From: Nocardioides islandensis
GTDB taxonomy: Bacteria; Actinomycetota; Actinomycetes; Propionibacteriales; Nocardioidaceae
Length of the DNA stretch: 64,000 nt
Reading direction: 5' to 3'
Assembly: GCF_015352455.1 (NCBI RefSeq)
Contig: NZ_JADKPN010000020.1
Location: forward strand, 23,961 to 87,960
The notes beneath the pieces were generated by a model. It did no database searches, was not told where the DNA came from, and was given only the letters and a program-made list of their open reading frames with translations. This document shows positions 49,162 to 57,433 of this stretch, one piece after another (the first letter of the stretch is position 1; each line of letters begins with the position of its first letter). The translations under genes and the position numbers were made by a program.

Positions 49162-50013
49162 TCAGAGCCTCGTGCGCACCTCGTACAGCTCCGGGAAGAA
49201 CGTGAGGTCCAGCGCCCGGCGCAGGAAGTCGACCCCGGAGGAGCCGCCGGTGCCGGTCTTGTGGCCGATCGTCCGCTGCACGACCTGGAGGTGCCGGAAC
49301 CGCCACTCCTGGAAGTTGTCCTCGAGGTCGACCAGCTCTTCGCAGGTCTCGTAGACACCCCAGTGCTCCTCCGGCGCGGCGTACACCGCCGCGAAGGTGT
49401 CGACCAGCTCCGGCGACAGCCGGTAGGGCTGCGACCAGTCGCGGTCCAGGAGGGCGGGAGGTACGTCGTACCCGTGCCGCGCGAGGTACGCCAGGAACTC
49501 GTCGTACAGGCTCGGCTCCCGGAGCAGCCCGTCGAGCTCGGCCCGGGCGGCCGGGTCGTGGGAGAACACCTTGACCATGTCGGCGTTCTTGTTGCCGAGG
49601 AGGAACTCGACCTCGCGGTACTGCGCCGACTGGAACCCCGACGACGTCGCGAGGAACGGCCTGATCAGGGCGTACTCCGACGGCGTCATCGTCGCCAGCA
49701 CCGACCACTGGTCGGTGAGCACGTGCTGGACGTGCTTGACGCGGGCCAGCCGCTTGAGCGCTGGGGACAGCTCGTCGGACGCGAGCAGCGACCGCGCCGA
49801 GCGCAGCTCGTGCACCATCAGCTTCAGCCACAGCTCGGAGGTCTGGTGCTGGACGATGAACAGCAGCTCGTCGTGCTGCGGCGGGTCGCTCTGCGGCTGC
49901 TGCGCCGACAGGAGGAGGTCGAGCCGCAGGTAGTCGCCGTACGACATCTGGGCGCTGAAGTCGCGCTCGATCCCCGGCTCCATCTCCCGCTGGTTCGATG
50001 GGGGGTTGTCCAC
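49162..50013 (-). CDS. kynA: Tryptophan 2,3-dioxygenase
   Basis: A 283-residue heme dioxygenase that opens the indole ring of L-tryptophan to give N-formylkynurenine. The family signature is complete: LLFIVQHQTSELWLKLMVHE, SGFQSAQYREVEFLLGNKN and the Gly-rich loop TIGHKTGTGGSSGVDFL near the C-terminus. The axial heme His is in RFRHLQVVQRTIG. GTG 50013 is selected over ATG 49983 because TACGTT is six bases upstream of it. No other kynurenine-pathway gene is adjacent. Divergent from the AlkA-like gene with a 40-base gap. Confidence 0.95.
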   Translation of the reverse strand: MDNPPSNQREMEPGIERDFSAQMSYGDYLRLDLLLSAQQPQSDPPQHDELLFIVQHQTSELWLKLMVHELRSARSLLASDELSPALKRLARVKHVQHVLTDQWSVLATMTPSEYALIRPFLATSSGFQSAQYREVEFLLGNKNADMVKVFSHDPAARAELDGLLREPSLYDEFLAYLARHGYDVPPALLDRDWSQPYRLSPELVDTFAAVYAAPEEHWGVYETCEELVDLEDNFQEWRFRHLQVVQRTIGHKTGTGGSSGVDFLRRALDLTFFPELYEVRTRL

Positions 50014-50019
50014 GGCGCC

Positions 50020-50025
50020 AACGTA
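50020..50025 (-). promoter_or_regulatory. -10 element, leaderless tryptophan dioxygenase gene
   Basis: TACGTT on the minus strand, six bases before the GTG at 50013. Confidence 0.5.
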
Positions 50026-50040
50026 GTCGGACCCGACGGG

Positions 50041-50046
50041 TACCGT
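50041..50046 (+). promoter_or_regulatory. -10 element, leaderless DNA glycosylase gene
   Basis: TACCGT, seven bases before the GTG at 50054; it contains an upstream in-frame GTG, which therefore cannot be the start. Confidence 0.5.
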
Positions 50047-50053
50047 GCGCAAC

Positions 50054-51028
50054 GTGGCGGAGCAGGGGCACGAGCGGGTCTGGCGACCCGCCTGGCCGTG
50101 CCCGGTCGGCGGGATCATCCGCCAGCAGCGACGCGGTGGCGGCGACCCGACCATGCGCACCGAGGGGCACGGCGACGCAGCCCGGCACTGGAGGGCGAGC
50201 CGCACGCCGGAGGGCCCGGCCACGCTCGTCGTGCAGTCGCGTCCGCGGCTCGGCGAGGTGCACGCCGAGGCCTGGGGACCGGGTGCCGCCTGGGCGCTCG
50301 ACCACGTGCCCTCCCTGCTCGGCGCCGACGACGACCCGTCCGGGTTCGTGCCGCGGCACCCCGTGCTCGCGGAGGTCCTCCGGCACCACCCGCACTGGCG
50401 GCTCGGGCGGACCGACCGGGTGTTCGAGGCGCTGGCGCCGTCGATCGTCGAGCAGAAGGTGACCGGCAAGGAGGCGTTCGCCGGCTTCCGGAGCCTCGTG
50501 CACTTCTTCGGCGAGCGCGCCCCGGGGCCGGGCCTCGAGCGCAAGCTGTGGGTGCAGCCGAGCGCCGACCGGATCCGCACCATCCCGTCCTGGGACTGGC
50601 TGCGCATGGGCATCGGCCCCGACCGTTCGCGCACGCTGGTCACCGCGGCCCGGGTCGGGGAGTCGCTGGACCGGCTGACGCCCGCGGACGCCGACGCCAA
50701 GCTGCGCACCCTCCCGGGGGTCGGTGTGTGGACCAGCGCGGAGGTCCGCCAGCGAGCCTTCGGCGACCCGGACGCCGTGAGCTTCGGCGACTACCACGTC
50801 GCCAAGGACATCGGCTGGGCCCTGCTCGGCCGGCGCATCGACGACGCCGAGCTGGCCGAGCTGCTGGAGGAGTGGCGCCCGCACCGTGGCCGCGTCCAGG
50901 CGTACGTCGCGATGGCCGGCCTCGGCGCCCCGCGCCGCGGCCCCCGGATGAGCCTGCCCACGCACGTCCCGAGCCGTTCCGCCGGTCGAGGAGGGCCGTC
51001 AGGCCCGTTACGAGAGCCGGTGACCTGA
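50054..51028 (+). CDS. AlkA-type DNA glycosylase (HhH-GPD superfamily)
   Basis: A 324-residue base-excision protein. The N-terminal part is an AlkA-like beta domain (VWRPAWPCPVGGIIRQQRRG); the helical core has PSIVEQKVTGKEAFAGFRSL and the HhH motif LRTLPGVGVWTSAEVRQRAF, followed by the catalytic region AVSFGDYHVAKDIGW with an Asp. It should remove alkylated bases. GTG 50054 is the start: the earlier GTG at 50045 lies inside the -10 hexamer. The last 17 codons (RSAGRGGPSGPLREPVT) come from an intergenic GGTCGAG repeat that has moved into the 3' end. Confidence 0.85.
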   Translation: MAEQGHERVWRPAWPCPVGGIIRQQRRGGGDPTMRTEGHGDAARHWRASRTPEGPATLVVQSRPRLGEVHAEAWGPGAAWALDHVPSLLGADDDPSGFVPRHPVLAEVLRHHPHWRLGRTDRVFEALAPSIVEQKVTGKEAFAGFRSLVHFFGERAPGPGLERKLWVQPSADRIRTIPSWDWLRMGIGPDRSRTLVTAARVGESLDRLTPADADAKLRTLPGVGVWTSAEVRQRAFGDPDAVSFGDYHVAKDIGWALLGRRIDDAELAELLEEWRPHRGRVQAYVAMAGLGAPRRGPRMSLPTHVPSRSAGRGGPSGPLREPVT

Positions 51029-51087
51029 CCGCTGACCTCGCGGGGTCTCGCGACAGGGCTTCGTCCTTCCTCGACCAGCGAGGACGG
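50983..51087. repeat. Intergenic GGTCGAG repeat, overlapping the glycosylase 3' end
   Basis: GGTCGAGGAGGGC (from 50984) is mirrored by CCTTCCTCGACCAGC near 51065-51079. The first part is read through as the last codons of the AlkA-like gene; the rest is non-coding up to the phospholipase gene. One of several copies in the window. Confidence 0.5.
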
Positions 51088-52332
51088 CTACAGCAACGGC
51101 CGCAGCGGCGCCAGCACGAACTCGGTGAACTTGCGGTGCAGGTCCCGGGCGTCCCACTCGTCCTGGGTGAGCTCGAGGCAGTTGCTCTCGTCGACGCCGA
51201 ACACCTCCTCCAGCTGCCGCGCGAGCGAGGAGTCGATCACCTCGAGGTTGATCTCGTAGTTGCCCGACAGCGAGAGCCGGTCGACGTTCGCCGTGCCGAC
51301 CGTGGTCCAGGACCCGTCGATCGTGCAGGTCTTGGCGTGCACCATCGCGTCGCGGAACCGCATGATGCGGACGCCGGCGTGGAGCAGCTGGGCGAAGTAC
51401 CCGCGCGAGATCCAGTCGGCGACCACGTGGTTGGACTTCAGCGGGACCAGCAGCCGGACGTCGACGCCGCGCCGGGCCGCACGGGTCATGGTGTCCACGA
51501 AGTCCTGGTCGGGGATGAAGTAGGCGCACGTCATCCAGATGTTGCGGCTGGCGCGGTCCATCGCCTCGAGGTACATGCCCCGGATCGGGAAGACCATCAG
51601 CCGCGGCACGTTGCGGTGGAAGCGCATCTGCGGCTCCCAGGTCGACGCGGTCTCCAGCAGCAACGGCCGCTCGCTGGGGCCGATCCGCTTGCGCCGGTTC
51701 AGGTTCCAGAAGTCCGCGAAGGCCCGCTTCAGGTCCCAGACGCCCGGACCGGCGATCCGCACGTGCGTGTCACGCCACTCCGTCTCGTACGCCGTGCCGA
51801 TGTTGTAGCCGCCGACGAACCCGACCGAGTCGTCGACGACAAGGATCTTGCGGTGGTCGCGGCCGTAGCGGCGCAGGTCGAAGAAGCGCCACCCCGCGGC
51901 GTACACGGGGTAGCGCAGCACCTTCATGTTCACCGGGAACCGCTTGAACACGGGGGAGACGACGAGGTTCGCGAAGCCGTCGTAGATGCAGTAGACCTCG
52001 ACGCCCCGGTCGGCCGCGGCCGCCAGGGCGTCCTTGAAGCGCTGTCCGACCTCGTCGCCCTTCCAGATGTAGGTCTCCAGGAGGATCTGCTTCTGGGCGC
52101 CGTCGATGGCGGCCAGCATGTCGTCGTACAGGTCCCGTCCGAACGTGTACGTCGTCACCTCGCTCTGACCGACCGGTACGCCGCGCGGCGGGGTGACCGG
52201 GAACGGCCGGGCCTTCTTGCCGCGCCGGCGGTAGGAGTCGAACAGCGTCAGCCCGATGGCCACCGCGAACGGCGTGACGAGGACCGCGAGCACGGCGCGG
52301 CGGATCGCCGTCCGGAGGGTCTCGTCGCGCAC
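51088..52332 (-). CDS. Phospholipase D-family protein (cardiolipin synthase-like)
   Basis: A 414-residue PLD-superfamily enzyme with one N-terminal membrane anchor (AVLAVLVTPFAVAIGLTLF, about 14-32) and two HKD motifs: RDHRKILVVDDSVGFVGG and VHAKTCTIDGSWTTVGTAN. The order and spacing match cardiolipin synthase A/B-type phosphatidyltransferases, which join two phosphatidylglycerol or PG plus CDP-DAG molecules at the inner membrane. GTG 52332 has TAGATT six bases upstream. A flavin monooxygenase gene ends 10 bases upstream. Cardiolipin synthesis is the best guess; other PLD reactions are possible. Confidence 0.88.
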   Translation of the reverse strand: MRDETLRTAIRRAVLAVLVTPFAVAIGLTLFDSYRRRGKKARPFPVTPPRGVPVGQSEVTTYTFGRDLYDDMLAAIDGAQKQILLETYIWKGDEVGQRFKDALAAAADRGVEVYCIYDGFANLVVSPVFKRFPVNMKVLRYPVYAAGWRFFDLRRYGRDHRKILVVDDSVGFVGGYNIGTAYETEWRDTHVRIAGPGVWDLKRAFADFWNLNRRKRIGPSERPLLLETASTWEPQMRFHRNVPRLMVFPIRGMYLEAMDRASRNIWMTCAYFIPDQDFVDTMTRAARRGVDVRLLVPLKSNHVVADWISRGYFAQLLHAGVRIMRFRDAMVHAKTCTIDGSWTTVGTANVDRLSLSGNYEINLEVIDSSLARQLEEVFGVDESNCLELTQDEWDARDLHRKFTEFVLAPLRPLL

Positions 52333-52338
52333 GCCGCC

Positions 52339-52344
52339 AATCTA
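52339..52344 (-). promoter_or_regulatory. -10 element, leaderless phospholipase gene
   Basis: TAGATT on the minus strand, six bases before the GTG at 52332; it overlaps the end of the monooxygenase gene. Confidence 0.5.
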
Positions 52345-53478
52345 GCCAGCGGCTCGGGTGCGACGCCGGTTGTCCTCGACCACGCGGCGCGCGATGTACC
52401 CGGCGTCGCGGCCCGCCCCGCCGACGAGCATGGAGTAGAAGCCGCGCTGGAAGAGCAGCCCGCAGAAGTACAGCCCCGGGAGCTCCGGGAGCACGCCGCC
52501 CACGTCGCGTGGCCACCCGTCCTCGCGCGTGACCGGGGGATGGATGAACGAGAAGTCCTGGCGGTACCCCGTGCACCACACGACGTTCGCGACATCGAGG
52601 ACGGTGCCGTCGTCGAGGACGGGCTTCCCGTCCTGCGTCCCCGTGGTGCGGGCCTCCACGTGCCGCACCCCGGCCGCGACCAGGTCGGCCAGCTTGACCC
52701 GTACCAGCGGTGCCCCGCTGGTGCGGATCTCTCGCTGCATCGTGCGGCCCCACGGCCACCGGGTGGTGATGACGCGGTTCCACAGGAACCACAGCACCGG
52801 GAAGCCCGTGCGGGCCTTGCGGGACTCGATGTCGACGGAGATCTCGCCGCGCGGCTTGCCGGACAGCCACGTCTCGTGGCCGGCGCGGGCGAGCTCGAGG
52901 GCGATGTCGGCTCCCGACTGCCCAGCACCGACGACGAGCACGGGACCCGGCAGCAGCTGTCCGGGTCGGTGGTAGTCGCTGGAGTGCAGCTGGCGGATCC
53001 CCGGGTCGAGCGCCCTGCCGACCTCCGGCGTGTGCGGGTGGTGCTCGCCTCCCGTGGCGACCACCACGCTGTCGGCCTCGATGACCCCATGACCCGTCGT
53101 GACCAGGAACCCGTCACCGGCCCGCTCGACCCGCCTCACGGTCGTGCGATGACGGACGTCCATGCCGTGACTGGCGGCGTACGACTCGAGGAGGTCGCCC
53201 ATCTGCGCGCCCGTGGGGAACTCCCACGGTCCCAGCGCCCAGGAGATGCCCGGCAACCGGTCGTACCTGGCGGGGGTGTTCAGGCGCAGCGAGTCGTAGC
53301 GACGCCGCCACTGGTCGCCGACCCTCGCGTCCGCGTGGAGCACGGCGCAGCGGTGCCCGGAGCGGCCGAGGAAGTACGCCGTGGCGAGGCCGGCCTGGCC
53401 GGCGCCGACCACGATCGTGGGGACGTGCTCGCGGTGGCCGCCGTCGACGACGGCCTCGGGAGTGCGGGTGTCGGTCAT
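52342..53478 (-). CDS. Flavin-containing monooxygenase / FAD-NAD(P)-binding oxidoreductase
   Basis: A 378-residue two-dinucleotide-domain flavoprotein. The FAD motif is VVGAGQAGLATAYFLGR (about 23-39) and the NAD(P)H motif VVGAGQSGADIALELAR (about 178). The linker HSSDYHRPGQLLPG resembles the FMO identifying region, and WCTGYRQDFSFIHPP is the usual ATGY-like hairpin. It probably oxygenates or reduces a small hydrophobic compound. ATG 53478 has TAGCGT seven bases upstream. It is divergent from the LuxR gene at 53601, a likely regulator. Confidence 0.9.
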   Translation of the reverse strand: MTDTRTPEAVVDGGHREHVPTIVVGAGQAGLATAYFLGRSGHRCAVLHADARVGDQWRRRYDSLRLNTPARYDRLPGISWALGPWEFPTGAQMGDLLESYAASHGMDVRHRTTVRRVERAGDGFLVTTGHGVIEADSVVVATGGEHHPHTPEVGRALDPGIRQLHSSDYHRPGQLLPGPVLVVGAGQSGADIALELARAGHETWLSGKPRGEISVDIESRKARTGFPVLWFLWNRVITTRWPWGRTMQREIRTSGAPLVRVKLADLVAAGVRHVEARTTGTQDGKPVLDDGTVLDVANVVWCTGYRQDFSFIHPPVTREDGWPRDVGGVLPELPGLYFCGLLFQRGFYSMLVGGAGRDAGYIARRVVEDNRRRTRAAG

Positions 53479-53485
53479 GGCCGTG

Positions 53486-53491
53486 ACGCTA
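53486..53491 (-). promoter_or_regulatory. -10 element, leaderless flavin monooxygenase gene
   Basis: TAGCGT on the minus strand, seven bases before the ATG at 53478. Confidence 0.5.
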
Positions 53492-53588
53492 GGAGCGGCG
53501 GGCCGGGGTTCGCGTCGGGAGCAATGCCCATCCGGCGCGGCAACCGAAATGGGTGGTTCCGTGCATGCCCGGGGTCATCCGGTCGTCC

Positions 53589-53594
53589 TACCCT
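53589..53594 (+). promoter_or_regulatory. -10 element, leaderless LuxR gene
   Basis: TACCCT, six bases before the GTG at 53601. Confidence 0.5.
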
Positions 53595-53600
53595 GCGAGG

Positions 53601-55217
53601 GTGACCGTCACGGCGCTCGAGCGCGGGCGCGCGGCGTTCGACGCGCGCGCGTGGGGCCGGTGCGTCGCCGAGCTCGGCGAGGCCGACACCCAGGACCCGC
53701 TGGACTTCGACGACCTGCGCCGGCTCTCGATCGGCGCCTTCCTGGCCGGCGACGACGAGCTGAGCGAGGCCGTCCTGGTCCGCGGGTTCCGGCACTGCGT
53801 CGAGCACCGGCGCTGGACGGAGTCGGCGACGTGCGCCTTCTGGCTCTCCTTCATGCTGGCGCAGGCGGGGGAGCACGGGCGCAGCAGCGGCTGGCTCGAG
53901 CGCTGCCGGCAGCTGGTCGCCGAGCACGACCTGCAGGACGCCGAGCCGGGTCTGGCGGTCGCCGCGCTCGAGGCGCACCTGATGGCCGAGTCGGGCAGGT
54001 TCGACGAGGCGCTGGTGTCCGCGCGACGCACGGCCTCGCAGGCCCAGGCCGTGGGGGCCGTCGACGTGCGGACCCTGGCGCTGCTGGACGCGGGGCACTG
54101 CCTGCTCGGGCTGCGCCGCAACGCGGAGGCGGTACGCGTCTACGACGAGGTGATGCTGGAGGTCACCGGTGGCATGTTGAGCCCGCCGGTGACCGGCATG
54201 GCCTACTGCGGCGTGATCGCGGCGTGCATGGACCTGCGCGACCTGCGACGGGCCCGGGAGTGGACGGCCGCCCTGTCGTCATGGGCCGACGACGAGAGCG
54301 GAGTCCCGTACCGCGGGTTCTGCCTGGTCCACCGGGCCCAGATCATGGCGATGGGGGGCTCCTGGGCCGACGCGATGGCGGAGGCCCGGTCGGCCTGCGA
54401 CGTCCTGGCCGAGCCGGCGCTCGGGCTCGCGTGGTACGCCCTCGGCGAGCTGCACCGCCTGACCGGCTCCTACGCCGACGCTGAGGACGCCTACCGCACG
54501 GCCAACAGCTTAGGCCAGCAGCCCGAGCCCGGACTGGCCCGGCTGCGGCTCGCCCAGGGCCGCACCGACGCCGCGCTCGCCACCGTCCGCCGCCTGTACG
54601 CCGAGGGGCAGCGCACGGATCGGGCCGACGTGCTCGTGGCGTACGCCGAGGTCGTGCTCGCCGCGGGCGACCTGGAGGCGGCCTGTGCGGCGAGCGAGGA
54701 GCTGACGGCCCTGGCCGGGGCCCAGGACTCTCCCATGCTCACCGCCTGCGCGCAGGAGACCGCCGCCGCGCTGCTGGGCGCCGAGGGCGCCAGCGCGGAT
54801 GCGCTGCCGCTGCTGCGCCGGGCGTGGGCGGGCTGGCGCGAGCTCGGCATGCCGTACGACGCCGCACGCGTCCGCGTCCGCATCGGCGACTGCTGCCGGG
54901 CGCTGGGTGACGACAGCTCGGCGCTGATGGAGTACGACGCCGCTCGCGCGACGTTCGAGCAGCTCGGCGCCCGGCCCGACGTCGAGCGGGTGGACCGCCG
55001 GACCGGAGCGGCGGACCGAGCGCCCGGCGGGCTGACCGGTCGCGAGGTCGAGGTCCTCCGGCTGGTGGCCGCTGGACACGGCAACCGGGAGATCGCGCAC
55101 CGGCTCTTCCTCAGCGAGAAGACGGTGGCCAGGCACCTGTCCAACATCTACGGCAAGCTCGGCTGCGGCTCGAGGGGGGCGGCCACCGCCTGGGCCCACG
55201 ACCACGGGCTCGTGTGA
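53601..55217 (+). CDS. LuxR-family regulator with TPR-like N-terminus
   Basis: A 538-residue regulator. Residues 1-450 are helical tetratricopeptide-like repeats (ALAWYALGELHRLTGSYADA, EDAYRTANSLGQQPEPGLAR) without a nucleotide-binding motif. The LuxR HTH is at the C-terminus: LTGREVEVLRLVAAGHGNRE, IAHRLFLSEKTVARHLSNIY, GKLGCGSRGAATAWAHDHGL. GTG 53601 is preferred over the upstream ATG at 53553 because TACCCT is six bases before it. It is divergent from the flavin monooxygenase gene and likely controls it. Converges on the DinB/SnoaL gene with two bases between. Confidence 0.88.
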   Translation: MTVTALERGRAAFDARAWGRCVAELGEADTQDPLDFDDLRRLSIGAFLAGDDELSEAVLVRGFRHCVEHRRWTESATCAFWLSFMLAQAGEHGRSSGWLERCRQLVAEHDLQDAEPGLAVAALEAHLMAESGRFDEALVSARRTASQAQAVGAVDVRTLALLDAGHCLLGLRRNAEAVRVYDEVMLEVTGGMLSPPVTGMAYCGVIAACMDLRDLRRAREWTAALSSWADDESGVPYRGFCLVHRAQIMAMGGSWADAMAEARSACDVLAEPALGLAWYALGELHRLTGSYADAEDAYRTANSLGQQPEPGLARLRLAQGRTDAALATVRRLYAEGQRTDRADVLVAYAEVVLAAGDLEAACAASEELTALAGAQDSPMLTACAQETAAALLGAEGASADALPLLRRAWAGWRELGMPYDAARVRVRIGDCCRALGDDSSALMEYDAARATFEQLGARPDVERVDRRTGAADRAPGGLTGREVEVLRLVAAGHGNREIAHRLFLSEKTVARHLSNIYGKLGCGSRGAATAWAHDHGLV

Positions 55218-55220
55218 CGG

Positions 55221-56138
55221 TCAGCCCTTGACGTAGGAGAGCTTCTCGCAGACCAGGCCGTCGCGGAACCGCACCACGTCGACCCCGCGGACGTGGCCGC
55301 CCTCGTCGCCCGTGTCGCCGGCCCAGCCGTAGCGCCAGCGGACGACGGCGCGGTCGCCGGTGACGAAGGACTCCTCCTCGGTGAAGGTCATGCCCGGCGT
55401 CGTCATCACCTCGCGCCAGACCTCGCGGACGGCGTCCTTGCCCTCGACGCGGGTGCCGTCGGGGGCGGGGGACGTGCTGTCGAAGACGATGTCGTCGGTG
55501 CTGAGGGCGAGGGCGGCCTCCAGGTCCCCGCTCCCGAACGCCGCGTTGAACCGGGCCAGCACCCCGTGGTGCGGTCCCCAGTGCGGGTCGCGGCCGAACC
55601 GGGCCAGCAGGTCGTCCTGCGGCTCGCCGGTGAGGTAGTGCCGCCCGGCGATGGCGCCGGCCTCGCGGTAGCCGTCCTCGTTGGCGGCGAACCAGGTGCC
55701 GGTCACGCCCACGAGGTGCGGGTCGATGCGGGTGTCGCCGCGCGTCGCCACCGCCACGTCCCAGCCGTGCAGCAGGTGGTCCGCGGCCAGCTGCCGCGCG
55801 TACTCCTCCTTGGGACGGTCGCCGAAGGACAGGTGCACCTCGCCGCCGGCGGGCAGCTGCTCGCGCACGCAGTCGATGGCGGCCCGAGCGGCGTCCAGCG
55901 CGGCGCCGATGGGGTCGTCGCCCAGGACGTCGCCCTCGAACCTGTCGCCGACCTCCGCGATGGTCGCGCCCTCCATGAGGGGGACGGTCCAGAGGTTCTC
56001 GTACGTCACGTGGTTCACCAGCGCGCGCACGTCCCAGTCCGCGCAGGGCGTCGGGTCGGCCCACTGGTCGTCCTTGATGGCGGTCAGCCGGTCGGCGAAG
56101 TGCTCGACGCTGCGGTGGTAGAGCGTGAAGACGTCCAT
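55221..56138 (-). CDS. DinB/TIGR03086-type metal-binding protein fused to SnoaL-like domain
   Basis: A 305-residue two-domain protein. Residues 1-195 are a mycothiol-dependent maleylpyruvate isomerase-like DinB fold (RSVEHFADRLTAIKDDQWAD, PTPCADWDVRALVNHVTYEN and the His in YARQLAADHLLHGWDVAVAT). Residues 200-305 are a SnoaL/NTF2-like domain (LARFNAAFGSGDLEAALALS). ATG 56138 has AGGAG eight bases upstream; an in-frame extension to 56297 lacks support. Mycothiol-linked isomerase or transferase activity is a family-level guess. Confidence 0.85.
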   Translation of the reverse strand: MDVFTLYHRSVEHFADRLTAIKDDQWADPTPCADWDVRALVNHVTYENLWTVPLMEGATIAEVGDRFEGDVLGDDPIGAALDAARAAIDCVREQLPAGGEVHLSFGDRPKEEYARQLAADHLLHGWDVAVATRGDTRIDPHLVGVTGTWFAANEDGYREAGAIAGRHYLTGEPQDDLLARFGRDPHWGPHHGVLARFNAAFGSGDLEAALALSTDDIVFDSTSPAPDGTRVEGKDAVREVWREVMTTPGMTFTEEESFVTGDRAVVRWRYGWAGDTGDEGGHVRGVDVVRFRDGLVCEKLSYVKG

Positions 56139-56218
56139 GTGCGACTCCTGTCCCGTGTCGGACCCGAGGACCGGTCCCATGGTGCTCCGCCCGGAGTGCG
56201 TGCGGGAACCCCGAATCC

Positions 56219-56599
56219 TTACTCCCCGGTGACGTCCCGGATCGACCGCGGGAAGAACGTCGGCGAGAACGACAGCGCACCGGACGGGATCCTCCACGGC
56301 ATCACCCGCACGGAGAACACCCCGGCACGCACGGCCTCGTCGGCCTCCTTCAGCCGCAGCGCCTCGTCGGGCGGCACGTTGAGCAGGCTCAGCCCGCGCA
56401 GCTCGCCGGCCGGGTCGCTGAGCGGACCCGCCGCCAGCAGCACCCCCTGCTCGTGCAGGGACGCGAGGTGGGCGAGGTGGGCGTCCTGCAGGCGCGCGTC
56501 GTTCGGGCGTGACCCGGTGACGAGCAGGGACACGGTGAGCTCGTCGAAGCGCAGCGGTCCGCGCCCGCCGGGCTCGTGGCCGGGTGCGGTCTCGGTCAT
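56219..56599 (-). CDS. YciI-family protein
   Basis: A 126-residue ferredoxin-like (YciI/DGPF) protein. ELTVSLLVTGSRPND and LAHLASLHEQGVLLAAGPLS are typical, followed by LRGLSLLNVPPDEALRLKEA. The His and Asp usually involved in catalysis in YciI are present as Asp39 and His41 around DAHLAHL. GGAGGA precedes the ATG. It lies downstream of a broken micro-gene on the same strand and may once have been its partner. Confidence 0.85.
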   Translation of the reverse strand: MTETAPGHEPGGRGPLRFDELTVSLLVTGSRPNDARLQDAHLAHLASLHEQGVLLAAGPLSDPAGELRGLSLLNVPPDEALRLKEADEAVRAGVFSVRVMPWRIPSGALSFSPTFFPRSIRDVTGE

Positions 56600-56630
56600 G
56601 GTGGTCCTCCGGTGGTCGTCGGGGTGGTGG

Positions 56631-56754
56631 TCACGAGGGGCCCGGGAGGAAGTACGCGAGCAGCCGCACGGTCCGGGCGTCGGGAGGTACGTCGCCGCCC
56701 GTGCGGTTCAGGTACGGCGCGAGCACGCGCTCGAGCTCGCCCGGCGCTGGTCAT
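56631..56754 (-). pseudogene. Frameshifted micro-gene of about 40 codons
   Basis: From ATG 56754 the minus strand reads MTSAG in one frame, then GELERVLAPYLNRTGGDVPP and DARTVRLLAYFLPGPS in the frame one base away, ending at TGA 56631-56633. Merging the two needs removal of one G in a CCGGGCG run and gives a 40-residue protein with a helix. The ATG follows CATACT at six bases, like other leaderless genes here. Either a recent frameshift, a sequencing or assembly error, or a coincidence. Confidence 0.4.
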
Positions 56755-56782
56755 CGCGCCAGTATGTCCGGCGCCCGGCCGG

Positions 56783-57298
56783 TCAATCCAGGGAGAGGTG
56801 GACGTCCACCATCAGCCGGTCGGCAAGGGACTCGAGCGCCTCGCGGAGGCCGTCGGCGCTGGCCGACTCCGGCGCCACGAGCACGGCGCGGGCCTCGAAG
56901 ATCTTGCCGCCCGCCATGGGCGCGTCGACGAGCTCGGTGACGAGGTCCTCGATGCTGACGCGGTGGGCGGCCAGCAGCGCCGAGATCTCCGAGATGATGC
57001 CGGGCCGGTCGGCGCCCACGAGCTCCAGCTCGAAGGTGACCGCGTCCTCGTCGACGGGGGCGTCCGTGCGCTCCACCTCCACGTGGACGCCCTGCTCCTC
57101 GAGGGCGAGCAGGTCGGCCCTCAGCGCGTCCGCCTCGGGGTCGGGCGCCGAGAGCACGACGATGCCGGCGAACTTGCCGGCGAGCTCGGAGAAGTGGCTC
57201 TGCTCCCAGCTGCCGCCGCGCGCGCTGATCGCTCCGGAGATCGCGGCGACCAGACCCGGTCGGTCGTCGCCCAGCGCGGTGAGGACGAGGGTGGCCAT
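56783..57298 (-). CDS. Double-ACT-domain protein (GcvR-like)
   Basis: A 171-residue protein with two ACT domains: residues 1-80 (MATLVLTALGDDRPGLVAAI, SGAISARGGSWEQSHFSELA) and 88-170 (FELELVGADRPGIISEISAL). Each has the D-R-P-G ligand turn. This matches GcvR/amino-acid-sensing regulators without a catalytic domain, probably binding an amino acid. ATG 57298 is seven bases after TACCCT. It stands alone and is divergent from the MFS-patatin gene. Confidence 0.88.
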   Translation of the reverse strand: MATLVLTALGDDRPGLVAAISGAISARGGSWEQSHFSELAGKFAGIVVLSAPDPEADALRADLLALEEQGVHVEVERTDAPVDEDAVTFELELVGADRPGIISEISALLAAHRVSIEDLVTELVDAPMAGGKIFEARAVLVAPESASADGLREALESLADRLMVDVHLSLD

Positions 57299-57305
57299 GG
57301 GCCGC

Positions 57306-57311
57306 AGGGTA
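57306..57311 (-). promoter_or_regulatory. -10 element, leaderless ACT gene
   Basis: TACCCT on the minus strand, seven bases before the ATG at 57298. Confidence 0.5.
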
Positions 57312-57387
57312 GTCCCTCCGGTCGCGCCGGGTCGGCGTCATGGAAGCGGACCGAGGACCGTCCCCCTTGCGCGCTCGCCCGTCCGGC

Positions 57388-57409
57388 GACACAGTGACCA
57401 GACCGTGTC
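57388..57409. promoter_or_regulatory. Imperfect palindrome upstream of the MFS-patatin gene
   Basis: GACACAGT (57388-57395) and ACCGTGTC (57402-57409) match in seven of eight base pairs around a 6-base spacer, with one more C-G pair outside. It lies 25 bases before the GTG at 57434, where a repressor would act. No regulator gene is adjacent except the unrelated WYL gene downstream. Confidence 0.4.
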
Positions 57410-57433
57410 GGTCTCGGAGACTTGGGGGGGCTG

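Noticed and set aside
49261..53604. A 1447-codon open frame on the plus strand through the dioxygenase, phospholipase and monooxygenase genes
   Set aside because: Spans several unrelated, well-supported genes, shows no domains and is again a high-GC shadow frame.
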